A stretch of 64,000 nt of DNA from an uncultured Bacillota bacterium (GCA_905188085.1 CAJJKN010000003.1:186001-250000); one strand, 5' to 3'; positions 48,990 to 57,880 are shown, counted from the first letter of the stretch. The notes: generated by a model from the letters alone, not told the origin. Translations and numbers: made by a program.

Positions 48990-49821
48990 ACAATGTACAC
49001 ACAACTGCGATTCCTGCCCCTCCGCCGGCAACTGCCAGAGCGGCGCAGCCAACAGCAAAGAGCAGTTTCGCGCCTATTTGAATCCGGAAAGCTCGGTGAA
49101 AAAAGTCATCGGCGTGGTGTCCGGTAAAGGCGGCGTCGGCAAATCCATGGTCACGTCCCTGATGGCCATTGCCGCCAACAAAGCGGGCCTTCGCACCGCT
49201 ATTTTGGATGCGGATATCACCGGTCCTTCCATTCCGCGTACCTTCGGCCTTACGGAAAAGGCCACCGGCACGGAAAGCGTTATCTTCCCGGTGGAAACCA
49301 AAACCGGCATTCAGGTAATGAGCATCAACCTGCTGCTGGATAAGGAAAACGACCCCGTTGTATGGCGCGGCCCCGTCATCGGCGAAACCGTAAAACAGTT
49401 CTGGTCCGATGTGCTGTGGAAAGATGTCGATGTTATGTTTATCGATATGCCGCCGGGAACCGGCGATGTTCCGCTGACGGTCTATCAGTCTTTGCCGCTG
49501 GATGGCATCATCATCGTCACCTCCCCGCAGGAGCTTGTTTCCATGATCGTCGGCAAAGCGGTCAACATGGCCGCGCTGATGGAAGTGCCCATCCTCGGCA
49601 TCGTGGAAAATATGAGCTATGTGGAATGTCCGGATTGCGGCAAACATATCCATTTGTTCGGTGAAAGTCATCTGGAAAAAACCGCCCTGCAATACAACCT
49701 GCGCATTTTGGATCGTCTTCCCATCGATCCGCAGCTGGCGCGCGCCTGCGACCAGGGCACGTTAGAGCTCTACGGCGGAGAGCTGTTGGGCCAAACGTTG
49801 GCAGCCGTACAGAAAATCTGA
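48982..49821 (+). CDS. mrp: Mrp/NBP35-family P-loop ATPase (Fe-S carrier)
   Basis: This 279-aa protein has an N-terminal Cys cluster (CTHNCDSCPSAGNCQSG) and a deviant Walker A (VSGKGGVGKSMVTSLMA). MPPGTGDVPLTVYQS, the VTSPQELVSMIVGKAVNMA segment and the ENMSYVECPDCGKHI CxxC that binds a bridging Fe-S cluster follow. The family assembles or transfers Fe-S clusters in the cytosol. GAGGT lies upstream of the ATG at 48982. It sits between DUF134 and a NifX-like gene. Confidence 0.93.
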   Translation: MSEQCTHNCDSCPSAGNCQSGAANSKEQFRAYLNPESSVKKVIGVVSGKGGVGKSMVTSLMAIAANKAGLRTAILDADITGPSIPRTFGLTEKATGTESVIFPVETKTGIQVMSINLLLDKENDPVVWRGPVIGETVKQFWSDVLWKDVDVMFIDMPPGTGDVPLTVYQSLPLDGIIIVTSPQELVSMIVGKAVNMAALMEVPILGIVENMSYVECPDCGKHIHLFGESHLEKTALQYNLRILDRLPIDPQLARACDQGTLELYGGELLGQTLAAVQKI

Positions 49822-49836
49822 AAGGAGTTTTTTACC

Positions 49837-50220
49837 ATGAAACTGGCTATTGCCGCCCAAAACGGGCAGGTTTTTCAGCACTTTGGCAAATGCCCCGCGT
49901 TTGCCGTATACACCATCGAAAACAACACCGTTCAATCCAGCGAAATTCTGGATGCCGCCGGCAGCGGCCACGCAGCCATGGCCGGCCTCTTAACAAAAAA
50001 CGGCATTGAAGTCGTCATCTGCGGTGGCATTGGCGGCCCCGCCAAACAAATGCTGGCCGAAGCGGGGCTCCGGGTAATTTCCGGCGCTTCGGGCGATGTG
50101 GAAGCGGCCGTGCAGGCATTTTTATCCGGCACTTTGAAAGATAGCCTGGTTCCCACCTGCCACCATCATCACGGCGCGTCCCACGAACACAATTGCCATT
50201 GTTCCAACCATTGCGAATGA
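49837..50220 (+). CDS. NifX/NafY-type iron-molybdenum cofactor-binding family protein with His/Cys tail
   Basis: The 127-aa protein has the dinitrogenase Fe-Mo cofactor fold (KLAIAAQNGQVFQHFGKCPAFAVYTI, GHAAMAGLLTKNGIEVVICGGIGGPAKQML). Its last ~20 residues are a striking His/Cys cluster (CHHHHGASHEHNCHCSNHC) probably able to bind metal. No nitrogenase genes are present, so a role in cofactor storage or Fe-S delivery with Mrp is more likely than nitrogen fixation. AAAGGAG precedes the ATG. Confidence 0.88.
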   Translation: MKLAIAAQNGQVFQHFGKCPAFAVYTIENNTVQSSEILDAAGSGHAAMAGLLTKNGIEVVICGGIGGPAKQMLAEAGLRVISGASGDVEAAVQAFLSGTLKDSLVPTCHHHHGASHEHNCHCSNHCE

Positions 50221-50226
50221 TCTTGT

Positions 50227-50252
50227 AAAAGGGCCCATCATGGGCCCTTTTT
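50227..50252 (+). terminator. Terminator of the DUF134-Mrp-NifX operon
   Basis: The stem AAAAGGGCCCA / TGGGCCCTTTT with a TCA loop and T tail. Confidence 0.92.
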
Positions 50253-50306
50253 TCTGTACAAATCTTTTGTTTTGCCTTACACTTGGTAAAAACGGGGGGA
50301 ATTTCT

Positions 50307-50912
50307 ATGGAACCAAAGCAAAACTACGATAAAATCATGCAGGCGCAGATTGCCGCCCTGCCGGAAGGCGCCCGCCCTTCCCTTTTGCTGCATAGCTGCT
50401 GTGCACCTTGCAGCTCCGCCGTAATCGAGCGTTTGGCGCCGCATTTTTCGCTCACCGTTTTTTTCTATAACCCAAACATCTTTCCTCCCGAAGAATATCG
50501 GCATCGGCTTTCAGAGCAGCGCAGGCTTTTGGCCGAATGGCCTGGCCCGCGCATTCCCTTAATCGAAGCGCCCTATGAGCCGGAGCTTTTTCTGTCCCGC
50601 AGCAAAGGACTGGAGGACCAGCCCGAGGGCGGAAAGCGCTGCGTACAATGCCTTTCTCTTCGTCTTGAAAAAACCGCGGTCTTTGCAAAGGCGCACGGTT
50701 TTGATTATTTTACCACCACATTATCCGTCAGCCCGCACAAAAACGCGGCCTTGTTAAACCAAATCGGCGCCCGGTTAACCGACGATACCTGCCAATATCT
50801 CTATGCGGATTTCAAAAAGCGCGACGGCTATCGCCGTTCCATCGCGCTTTCCCGGCAGTATGGCCTGTATCGGCAGCAATTTTGCGGCTGTCGGTTTTCC
50901 ATGCGTCCATAA
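50307..50912 (+). CDS. queH: Epoxyqueuosine reductase QueH
   Basis: The 201-aa protein has the QueH (DUF208) signature: LLLHSCCAPCSSAVIERL at the N-terminus, FFYNPNIFPPEEYRHR, GKRCVQCLSLRLEKTA, FTTTLSVSPHKN and FCGCRFS near the end. It reduces epoxyqueuosine to queuosine in the wobble base of tRNAs, using Fe-S clusters held by these cysteines. It is the non-B12 alternative to QueG. The ATG at 50307 follows GGGGGG. No other queuosine gene is seen in the window. Confidence 0.9.
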   Translation: MEPKQNYDKIMQAQIAALPEGARPSLLLHSCCAPCSSAVIERLAPHFSLTVFFYNPNIFPPEEYRHRLSEQRRLLAEWPGPRIPLIEAPYEPELFLSRSKGLEDQPEGGKRCVQCLSLRLEKTAVFAKAHGFDYFTTTLSVSPHKNAALLNQIGARLTDDTCQYLYADFKKRDGYRRSIALSRQYGLYRQQFCGCRFSMRP

Positions 50913-50990
50913 ACCCTGTTCCTTTCCTTGGTTTTATGATACAGTGAAGTTGGCCCGGCCGCCCGGTCCGCTTTGCATTCGCTTAGTCTG

Positions 50991-51014
50991 GCGCACCTGC
51001 CCGGTGCGCTTTTT
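50991..51014 (+). terminator. Terminator between queH and the response regulator gene
   Basis: The stem GCGCACC / GGTGCGC has a TGCCC loop and TTTTT tail, ending 28 nt before the regulator start. It either ends queH transcripts or acts as a leader attenuator for the two-component genes. Confidence 0.85.
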
Positions 51015-51042
51015 CTATTTTTCTGTATTTTAGGAGGCTATC

Positions 51043-51726
51043 ATGGAGCAAACCCGCATCCTCATCGTAGAAGATGATCAAACCATCGCCATGGGGCTGG
51101 AATTTGCCTTAACGCAGGAGGGATATGCCGTTTCGCTGTGCGCTTGTCTCAAAGACGCCCGCGACGCACTTTCCCGGCAACCGTTTCAATTGGCCATTTT
51201 GGATATCAATCTGCCGGATGGCGACGGTTTTTCCCTCTGCAAGGAAATTAAAGGGCATACGCCCGCCCCGGCCGTCATTTTTCTGACCGTGCACGAAGAA
51301 GAGGGCAGTGCCGTCATGGGGCTGGAGTTGGGGGCCGATGATTATATCACAAAGCCCTTTCGCCTCCGCGAGTTATTGGCGCGCATCAAAGCGGTCTTGC
51401 GCCGAAGCAACGCCGCCGGTGCAGATTGTCTTTCCATCGGCCCGGTCTGTTTGTATCCTGCGCAGGCCCGTGTTACCTGCCACGGCCGGGAGCTTTCGCT
51501 GACCGCCATGGAATATCGCCTTCTATTGCTCTTTATGCGCCATCCGGGGCAGGCGCTTACGCGAAACCAGCTCATCCAGTCCCTTTGGGATATGGACGGT
51601 GTGTTCGTCGAGGACAACACGCTTTCCGTCTATGTGCGCCGTCTGCGCGAAAAACTCGGCGATACCGATTCTGCCGCGCCGCTGATTACCACCGTGCGCG
51701 GGCTCGGCTATCGAATGGAGGCCTAA
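51043..51726 (+). CDS. OmpR/PhoB-family response regulator
   Basis: A 227-aa DNA-binding regulator. The receiver domain (1-118) has the acidic pair in IVEDDQ, the phospho-acceptor Asp54 in LDINLPDGDG, the conserved Thr in FLTVHEEE and Lys in ITKPF. The winged-helix effector (about 130-225) has LSLTAMEYRLLLLFMRHPGQ, TRNQLIQSLW and RGLGYRME. It precedes its sensor kinase by 3 nt and most likely controls the ABC transporter genes downstream. AGGAGG precedes the ATG. Confidence 0.93.
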   Translation: MEQTRILIVEDDQTIAMGLEFALTQEGYAVSLCACLKDARDALSRQPFQLAILDINLPDGDGFSLCKEIKGHTPAPAVIFLTVHEEEGSAVMGLELGADDYITKPFRLRELLARIKAVLRRSNAAGADCLSIGPVCLYPAQARVTCHGRELSLTAMEYRLLLLFMRHPGQALTRNQLIQSLWDMDGVFVEDNTLSVYVRRLREKLGDTDSAAPLITTVRGLGYRMEA

Positions 51727-51729
51727 CAC

Positions 51730-52938
51730 ATGTCTTTTTTGAAAAACCCCGAACTTCGTTCCTATCTTCGGTGGATGGCTTTATGTCTTTTGGTGCTGCT
51801 GGCGCTGGGCCTTCTCTTTACCGGGCTTTTACAGGCCCAATATCAAGATCAAATCTTGCGGCATGATGCCGCGCTTTTAGGCACCCTTTTGCAGCTTTAT
51901 CCCGAGCAGGAAACCGCCCTGGTTTCCCAATTGACCAAATCGGCCGATGCCTCCTCCCTACAGGCCGGCCTTTCCGCGTTAAACCTCTACAACTATACAC
52001 CGGCAGAAGCCGTGCACACCGCGCCGCTTTTCAGCCTTTTTACGGTTTTGTGTTTTCTCTTGTCCGCGCTTATCTCCTGTGTTTGCCTGTATAAGGTATA
52101 TCAAAAAATTCATCGAATCACCCAATATCTGCACCAGGCAGCCAAAGGCGAAACCCCTTCGCCTCTGTTGGAGGCCGAAGAGGGCAGCTTTGGCTATTTG
52201 GCCAACGAATCCACCAAAGTGGTGCATTCCCTTTACCGCAAGGCTACCCAGTCCGATGAGGATAAAGCGGCGCTGTCCCGTGCCATTTCCGATATTTCCC
52301 ATCAAATCAAAACGCCCATCACCTCCATGACCATGCTGACGGATATTCTCTTGGAGCAGCCTGTGCCCGAAGCGCAGCGCGTTTTGTTTTTGCAGCGCAT
52401 CCAGGCACAGCTCGGCCGCATCAAATGGCTGGTAGATGCGCTGTTGAAATTATCCAAATTGGATAGCGGCTCTGTGGTGATGGAGAAAAAGACCATCAGC
52501 TGTGAAACCCTGTTAGAGCAGTGTATGCTGCCGTTGTATCCCATTTTGCAGCAGCGGCAAATCACTTACCTTCCTTCCGGCCAACTAAACACCTGTTTTG
52601 TCGACGATCTGTCCTGGATGACGGAAGCGGTGGGCAATGTCATCAAAAACTGCATAGAGCACACCCCGCCCCAGGGCAAACTTTATATTCAAGCCTTGGG
52701 CAACCCGCTTTATACCGAATTGCAAATCCGCGACACCGGCGAAGGCATAGACCCGGAAGACATTCCTCATCTGTTTGAGCGGTTTTATCGCGGCAAAAAC
52801 GCTTCGCCGGACAGCGTAGGCATCGGCCTTGCACTGTCGCGTTCCATCATCGAGCAGCAAAACGGCGTAATCGATGTTTCCAGCACACTCAAAAAGGGCA
52901 GCTGTTTTTCCATCCGCATGTATCATGGCGTGGTCTAA
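51730..52938 (+). CDS. Sensor histidine kinase
   Basis: This 402-aa membrane kinase has two hydrophobic segments (about 14-36 and 95-118) flanking a ~60-residue extracytoplasmic loop. A HAMP-like region, the H-box DISHQIKTPITSM (His191) and the catalytic domain with NVIKNCIEH, DTGEGIDPED and GIGLALSRSII follow. The extracytoplasmic loop is larger than in the intramembrane-sensing BceS type, so direct sensing of a ligand is possible. It pairs with the preceding regulator and is followed by an ABC transporter of the FtsX type. Confidence 0.92.
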   Translation: MSFLKNPELRSYLRWMALCLLVLLALGLLFTGLLQAQYQDQILRHDAALLGTLLQLYPEQETALVSQLTKSADASSLQAGLSALNLYNYTPAEAVHTAPLFSLFTVLCFLLSALISCVCLYKVYQKIHRITQYLHQAAKGETPSPLLEAEEGSFGYLANESTKVVHSLYRKATQSDEDKAALSRAISDISHQIKTPITSMTMLTDILLEQPVPEAQRVLFLQRIQAQLGRIKWLVDALLKLSKLDSGSVVMEKKTISCETLLEQCMLPLYPILQQRQITYLPSGQLNTCFVDDLSWMTEAVGNVIKNCIEHTPPQGKLYIQALGNPLYTELQIRDTGEGIDPEDIPHLFERFYRGKNASPDSVGIGLALSRSIIEQQNGVIDVSSTLKKGSCFSIRMYHGVV

Positions 52939-52939
52939 C

Positions 52940-52955
52940 ATGACAAATTTGTCAT
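52940..52955. promoter_or_regulatory. 16-bp palindrome, candidate response regulator binding site
   Basis: The perfect palindrome ATGACAAATTTGTCAT lies in the 81-nt gap between the kinase and the ABC ATPase gene. A weak promoter-like TTGCAG ... TGTATA with 17-nt spacing follows. It is a good candidate operator for the adjacent OmpR-type regulator. The link is inferred from position. Confidence 0.6.
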
Positions 52956-53019
52956 CTGCTCCGTCACCTTGCAGACACCCAAAGTCTGTATTGTATACCT
53001 CGGAAGGAGCGAAAACCCT

Positions 53020-53703
53020 ATGAGCATTGTAAAAGCGGAAAATCTAACAAAGGTATACGGCAAAGACAACGCCCAGGTCGTGGCGCTGGATCATGTCAGT
53101 TTTGAAGTGCCCAAAGGCCAGTTTTTGGCCATTGTGGGCCCCTCCGGTTCCGGGAAAAGCACGCTGCTGCATCTTTTAGGCGGCGTAGACCGTCCCACCT
53201 CCGGTCGCGTTTTGATCGATGGGGAAGATATCTATGCCCTAAATGAAAGCAGCTTGGCTGTCTTTCGCCGGCGGCAGATCGGCCTGATCTATCAGTTTTA
53301 CAACCTGTTGCCCGTGCTAAATGTTGAAGAAAACATCACACTACCCCTACTCCTGGACGGGCAAAAGCCGGATCAGGCACAGTTGCAGCAAATGGCGGCC
53401 ACGCTTGGCCTTTCCGACCGGTTACGGCATCTGCCGAATCAGCTTTCCGGCGGCCAGCAACAGCGTGTTTCCATCGGGCGCGCGCTGATCGCCAATCCTG
53501 CCATCGTATTGGCCGACGAGCCCACCGGCAATCTGGACAGCAAAAATTCCCAGGAAATACTGGATCTTCTAAAGCTTTCCAACAAGATCTATCAGCAAAC
53601 CGTCATCATCATTACCCATGATCCCAGCATCGCTCTTAAGGCAGACCGGATTCTTCGCATTGAAGATGGCCGCATTGTCAGCGATGAGGTGACGGGCGCA
53701 TGA
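53020..53703 (+). CDS. ABC transporter ATP-binding protein (MacB/BceA-type)
   Basis: The 227-aa single-cassette ATPase has Walker A GPSGSGKSTLLHLLGG, a Q-loop in IYQFYNLLP, the signature LSGGQQQRVSIGRAL and Walker B IVLADEPTGNLDS. It belongs to the group that works with FtsX-like permeases in antimicrobial peptide resistance, lipoprotein handling or signalling. AAGGAG lies upstream of the ATG at 53020. Its stop overlaps the permease start as ATGA. Confidence 0.94.
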   Translation: MSIVKAENLTKVYGKDNAQVVALDHVSFEVPKGQFLAIVGPSGSGKSTLLHLLGGVDRPTSGRVLIDGEDIYALNESSLAVFRRRQIGLIYQFYNLLPVLNVEENITLPLLLDGQKPDQAQLQQMAATLGLSDRLRHLPNQLSGGQQQRVSIGRALIANPAIVLADEPTGNLDSKNSQEILDLLKLSNKIYQQTVIIITHDPSIALKADRILRIEDGRIVSDEVTGA

Positions 53704-56339
53704 ACATCATTTCGCGTCTTACGCAAAAACACCTTTGGTCCAACAAACGCCGTACCTGGGTTACCATCATCGGCGTTATGCTTTGCACCGCGATGATCTG
53801 CGCGGTTTCTACCCTGGTCAGCAGCTTTCGTCATTTTTTGATTGAATGTGAAATTTATGATAACGGCAGCTACCACGCCAGTTTTTCCGCTTTGCCTTAT
53901 TCTCAGGTTTCCAAATTGGAGGCCAATGCCGAAATCAACACCACAGGTCTTGTCCGCAACCGGGGCGCAGCCCAAAACCTCAACATCCAAAACCCCGACA
54001 AGCCCTATTTGCAGGTCAGCGAATGTGATGGTGCGGCATTGTCCATCCTGCCGGTTCATCTGGTAGAGGGGCGCTTGCCTCAAAACTCCAATGAAATCCT
54101 CCTTCCGCAACATTTACAGGAAAGCGGCGGCGTTTCGCTGTCCGTTGGGCAAACCGTCACGTTGGATCTGGGAGAGCGAACCCTGGACGGCGTCGCCCTT
54201 TCCCTAAATAAAAAATATCAAGAGGGCGAAACCCTCGTTCATACACAGAAAAAAACCTATACCGTTGTCGGTATCATGGAACGGATGGGCTCGGAATCGT
54301 ATTCTTCTGCCTGTTATACGGCGCTCAGCTTTTTGCAGCCCGCCACCCTTTCTCCCGGTACGCCGGTGACGGTCTATATGCAGATGGCCCATCCCTCCAA
54401 AACACACGAAATCATTCCCTCCATCGCAGAGCAAATCGGCATTACGAACGAAAACATCGATTCTAATCGGCTCCTTTTGGCCTATTACGGCAGCTTTGAC
54501 GATTATAACCTCAACACTATGTTTTCGGGCCTTGGCATTATTTTGATCGCTTTGATCATGATGGGTTCTGTTTCCGTTATCTACAACGCCTTTGCCATCT
54601 CTGCCACGGAGCGTAAAAAGCAGTTCGGCCTTTTGGCCTCCATCGGCGCTACCCAAAAACAGATTCGAAAATCCGTTTGGCAGGAAGGGCTTACCGTGGG
54701 CCTGATCGGCATTCCCCTCGGCATCATCGCCGGCATTTTAGGCATTGCCGTCACGCTGTCCGTTGTACAGTCTCTCATCAAAGATATGCTGACCCGCACA
54801 AGCGCCACGCTCAGCCTGTATGTTTCGCCGCCGCTGATTCTGCTTTCCGTCCTTATCGCCGGCGTCACCATTGCGCTTTCGGTCTTCATTCCCGCCAGGC
54901 GCGCTGCCAAAACCCCGCCCGTAGAGGCCATCCGCGCCACGCAGGAAATCAAAGCCAACGGCAAAGTGCGTACCAACCGTCTTACCCAGCGCATTTTCGG
55001 GTTTGAGGCCAATCTGGCAAAAAAACAGATGCAGCGCAACCGCAAACGATACCGCACTACCATCTTCTCTCTGTTTATGAGCCTTGTCATGTTTCTAAGC
55101 TTCTCCAGCTTTGTACACTACATGAAAACAGGCCTGGATATGCAGTTTCAAGGCGGCGATTATGACTATTCCATCAACGGCCCCACAAACCAAGACAACC
55201 AAACGCCGCATTTGGATGAGGTATACAACCAGCTGAAAAGCAACCCATACGTCAGTCAATGCGCAGAGCGCAGCTCCCTGTCTCTGTCTATGAAATTGGA
55301 TGATTCGCTTTTCTCCTCCTCTTTTCTTTCCGAGCTTCGCACCCAAGGCGTGGGCCTAATCGAGAAAACCGAAGAATTGGATTTTGAACAGCTGCCGCTT
55401 TCCGTTTATGCCCTTTCGGATGAAGAATATGATACACTTTTGTCTCAGCATCATCTTTCTTCGCCGGATCGCAGCGGTCTCATCCTCGTTGATCAATTTC
55501 AATACAAATCAGAGGACGGTGTAAAACATTTTCTTTCCGGCGCAAACAAATCCGCCCTGCCAAAGGAGATCACCCTGGTCGGCTTTGAAAAAATCGAAAA
55601 CGCCCGCGAAGAAGAGTTTGATGTTGTCCCTTACGAGACAAAGCCCGTCTTTGTTTCCGCGCAGCTTATCGGTACCGTTTCCGAACTGCCTTACGCGGTA
55701 TTCCCGCCCTCCACAAGCCTCGTTTTCCTCTGTTCGAAAACGCAATACCAAACGCTTCATAAAGCCTTCCCCTCTGATGAGAGCATGGGCAGAACCCTGT
55801 TTGTCTCTGTCGCAAACGAACAATACGAGGCCTTTGATGCCTGGCGGCAGCAAAATCCGCTGTTAAACGACCACAGCTCCCTGTATGTATACAGTGTACA
55901 TGAGGTCATTGAGGCCAACCGCCGTGTGCTGATCGTTCTTTCCATCTTCTGTTACGGCTTTATCACGCTGATGACGTTGATCTCCATCACCTCGGTTTTG
56001 AACACCATCTCCACCAATATGCAGCTGCGTAAAAAGGAATTTGCCATGTTGCAGTCCGTAGGGATGACGCAAAAATCCATGCGGCGGATGATTCGCTTTG
56101 AAAGCCTGTTTTACGGCATGAAGGCGCTCCTGTTCGCGCTGCCGGTCAGCCTTGGCATCAGCTACTATATGTATCGCATGTTCGCCAAGCAGTATCAATT
56201 TGCTTTCACTCTGCCCTGGACTCAATACCTGGGTGCCATCCTTGGTGTGTTCCTCATCGTGTTTGCCACCATGCAATATGCCACCCGAAAGATGCGCAAG
56301 CAAAACATCGTAGAAACCATCCGACAGGACAGCATTTAA
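53700..56339 (+). CDS. FtsX-like ABC transporter permease (two FtsX domains)
   Basis: An 879-aa permease. One membrane segment near 20-40 is followed by a ~230-residue extracytoplasmic region. The first FtsX domain (about 275-405, with ISATERKKQFGLLASIGATQKQI) comes next, then a segment near 455-475, a second large extracytoplasmic region (about 480-745), and the final FtsX domain (about 750-870, MQLRKKEFAMLQSVGMTQKSM). The duplicated FtsX architecture fits MacB/LolE-related exporters or peptide-resistance permeases rather than the smaller BceB. It is probably induced by the adjacent two-component system. The transported substrate is unknown. Confidence 0.9.
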   Translation: MNIISRLTQKHLWSNKRRTWVTIIGVMLCTAMICAVSTLVSSFRHFLIECEIYDNGSYHASFSALPYSQVSKLEANAEINTTGLVRNRGAAQNLNIQNPDKPYLQVSECDGAALSILPVHLVEGRLPQNSNEILLPQHLQESGGVSLSVGQTVTLDLGERTLDGVALSLNKKYQEGETLVHTQKKTYTVVGIMERMGSESYSSACYTALSFLQPATLSPGTPVTVYMQMAHPSKTHEIIPSIAEQIGITNENIDSNRLLLAYYGSFDDYNLNTMFSGLGIILIALIMMGSVSVIYNAFAISATERKKQFGLLASIGATQKQIRKSVWQEGLTVGLIGIPLGIIAGILGIAVTLSVVQSLIKDMLTRTSATLSLYVSPPLILLSVLIAGVTIALSVFIPARRAAKTPPVEAIRATQEIKANGKVRTNRLTQRIFGFEANLAKKQMQRNRKRYRTTIFSLFMSLVMFLSFSSFVHYMKTGLDMQFQGGDYDYSINGPTNQDNQTPHLDEVYNQLKSNPYVSQCAERSSLSLSMKLDDSLFSSSFLSELRTQGVGLIEKTEELDFEQLPLSVYALSDEEYDTLLSQHHLSSPDRSGLILVDQFQYKSEDGVKHFLSGANKSALPKEITLVGFEKIENAREEEFDVVPYETKPVFVSAQLIGTVSELPYAVFPPSTSLVFLCSKTQYQTLHKAFPSDESMGRTLFVSVANEQYEAFDAWRQQNPLLNDHSSLYVYSVHEVIEANRRVLIVLSIFCYGFITLMTLISITSVLNTISTNMQLRKKEFAMLQSVGMTQKSMRRMIRFESLFYGMKALLFALPVSLGISYYMYRMFAKQYQFAFTLPWTQYLGAILGVFLIVFATMQYATRKMRKQNIVETIRQDSI

Positions 56340-56371
56340 CCCTTCCTGTTCTGTTCACCACTCAATCAAAC

Positions 56372-56402
56372 AAAACACCTTCGAAAAACGAAGGTGTTTT
56401 GT
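56372..56402. terminator. Terminator of the two-component/ABC transporter operon
   Basis: The stem AAAACACCTTCG / CGAAGGTGTTTT has an AAAAA loop. A plus-strand T tail follows. Confidence 0.9.
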
Positions 56403-56544
56403 TTTCTCTTTTCTATTTTTCCAAAAACGCCGTGGCCCCCTGCTTGCCCTTTTATCCCGCTTTTCCCAAAGCAACTCTTTTGCTAAGCCCCACAAGGCTG
56501 CCGTTTTACACATCGCCAAAGCCGAATTTTCCCACAGCCGCTTT

Positions 56545-57483
56545 TTATCGCTGTGCCTGTTCCTTTTTCTCATTTAGCCAGCACAATACATCTTGATACA
56601 CCTGCTGCCTGTTTTCTTCGTTTAACACCTCGTGCCGTGCTCCGGGATATAATTTCAGCGTTACATCCTCATGCCCGGTCCGGCATAGCCATTGGTATAC
56701 CTGGCGAACGCCCTTTCCGTATTGCCCCACCGGATCCGCTTCACCGCTGATCACTAGAATCGGCAGCGCCTGCGGAATCTGTTCTGCCCATTTTTCGCTT
56801 GAAACGCCGCGCAGCAACGCAAACAGTTCGCGATATGCGCTCAGCGTAAAGCTGAATTTGCAATACGGGTCGTTTTCATACGCACGCACCACCTCCGCAT
56901 CCCGGCTCAGCCAGTCGTTTCCACATTGCGGATGATCAATTTTCTTATTGTATGCGCCAAACGCCAGCTTATCGATCATCTTGCTTTTGCCCTGTTTTCC
57001 TTTCAGCGCAGCTAAAGCAGATGCCATCATAATCCCGGCCCAATCCATCGGATTTTTGCCGCTGGTGCCCATAAAAATCACGCCGTCCAGCGCCTGCCCG
57101 TATTCGGCGGTATATTGCCTGGCTACAAACGAGCCCATGCTGTGGCCCAGCAAAAAATACGGCTTCCCCGGCCAGCGCTTTTTGGCATGCTGCGTCATGG
57201 TATACAGGTCTTTAACAACATATTTTCGCCCGTCTTTTTCTGCAAAAAAGCCCAATTTATCTATGCCCGCGGTCTGTCCATGCCCCAAATGGTCGTTGCC
57301 GCATACCGCAAATCCCTGTTCCGTCATATACCGAATAAACGGCTCATACCGTTCTATATATTCACACATGCCATGAGAAATCTGCAATACCGCGCAAATT
57401 TCCGTCTCCGGCTCATAGGCATAACCCTGCACTGTGTCCGTTCCGTTGCTGGAAGCAAACCGAATGTCTTTGTCCTTTTTCAT
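56545..57483 (-). CDS. Alpha/beta hydrolase (lysophospholipase/monoacylglycerol lipase-like)
   Basis: The 312-aa hydrolase has QISHGMCEYIERY (oxyanion region), NDHLGHGQT and the nucleophile elbow in LLGHSMGSFVARQY. The acidic residue is in ISGEADPVGQYGKG and the catalytic His in YPGARHEVLNE. This is the Hydrolase_4 layout found in monoglyceride lipases and lysophospholipases. No signal peptide is visible, so it is probably cytosolic. GGAGGG precedes the ATG. It stands alone, divergent from the next small gene. Confidence 0.9.
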   Translation of the reverse strand: MKKDKDIRFASSNGTDTVQGYAYEPETEICAVLQISHGMCEYIERYEPFIRYMTEQGFAVCGNDHLGHGQTAGIDKLGFFAEKDGRKYVVKDLYTMTQHAKKRWPGKPYFLLGHSMGSFVARQYTAEYGQALDGVIFMGTSGKNPMDWAGIMMASALAALKGKQGKSKMIDKLAFGAYNKKIDHPQCGNDWLSRDAEVVRAYENDPYCKFSFTLSAYRELFALLRGVSSEKWAEQIPQALPILVISGEADPVGQYGKGVRQVYQWLCRTGHEDVTLKLYPGARHEVLNEENRQQVYQDVLCWLNEKKEQAQR

Positions 57484-57589
57484 TCCAGGCCCTCCTTTGT
57501 TTTCAGTATATCATGCATTCCGCTTGTCTGCATTGCCGGCAAAATGCTATACTGACTATATCATTTGCAATATGAGGAGGACTTCATTC

Positions 57590-57880
57590 ATGGCAGATTT
57601 TTTTGAAAAGATGAAATCGACCATCGTTAAAAGCGCCAACTCCGTCGCCGATGAAAGCGGCAAACTGGTAGAGCGCGGAAAAATCAAAGCGTATATTCGG
57701 AAATTGGAAGACCAGAAAAAAGGGCTCATCGTCTCCCTGGGCGAAAAATACTATGCCCTTTCCAAGCAGGAATCCTTCAGCGATGAAGAATTGCGCGCCA
57801 TCTGCACGCAGATCGACGCCCTGCAAGCGGAGATCGACGCCAAAACCGAGGAAAGCGAGCGTCTGAAAAGCGAGGACTAA
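57590..57880 (+). CDS. Small coiled-coil protein of unknown function (96 aa)
   Basis: I do not recognise a named family. The 96-aa product starts at the ATG after GAGGAGGACTTCATTC. It has an amphipathic N-terminal part (ADFFEKMKSTIVKSANSVAD), then long charged helices (ERGKIKAYIRKLEDQKKGLIVSLGEKYY and ALQAEIDAKTEESERLKSED) likely to form a coiled coil. There is no membrane segment or cysteine motif. A promoter-like TTGTCT-18-TATACT precedes it and a bidirectional terminator follows, so it is probably a monocistronic gene. Some small clostridial proteins of this shape carry a C-terminal zinc ribbon, which is absent here. Confidence 0.75.
   Translation: MADFFEKMKSTIVKSANSVADESGKLVERGKIKAYIRKLEDQKKGLIVSLGEKYYALSKQESFSDEELRAICTQIDALQAEIDAKTEESERLKSED

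Noticed and set aside
49837..50220. Evidence for nitrogen fixation
   Set aside because: A NifX-like protein alone is common in non-diazotrophic Clostridia and no nifHDK or nifB-type gene is present in the window.
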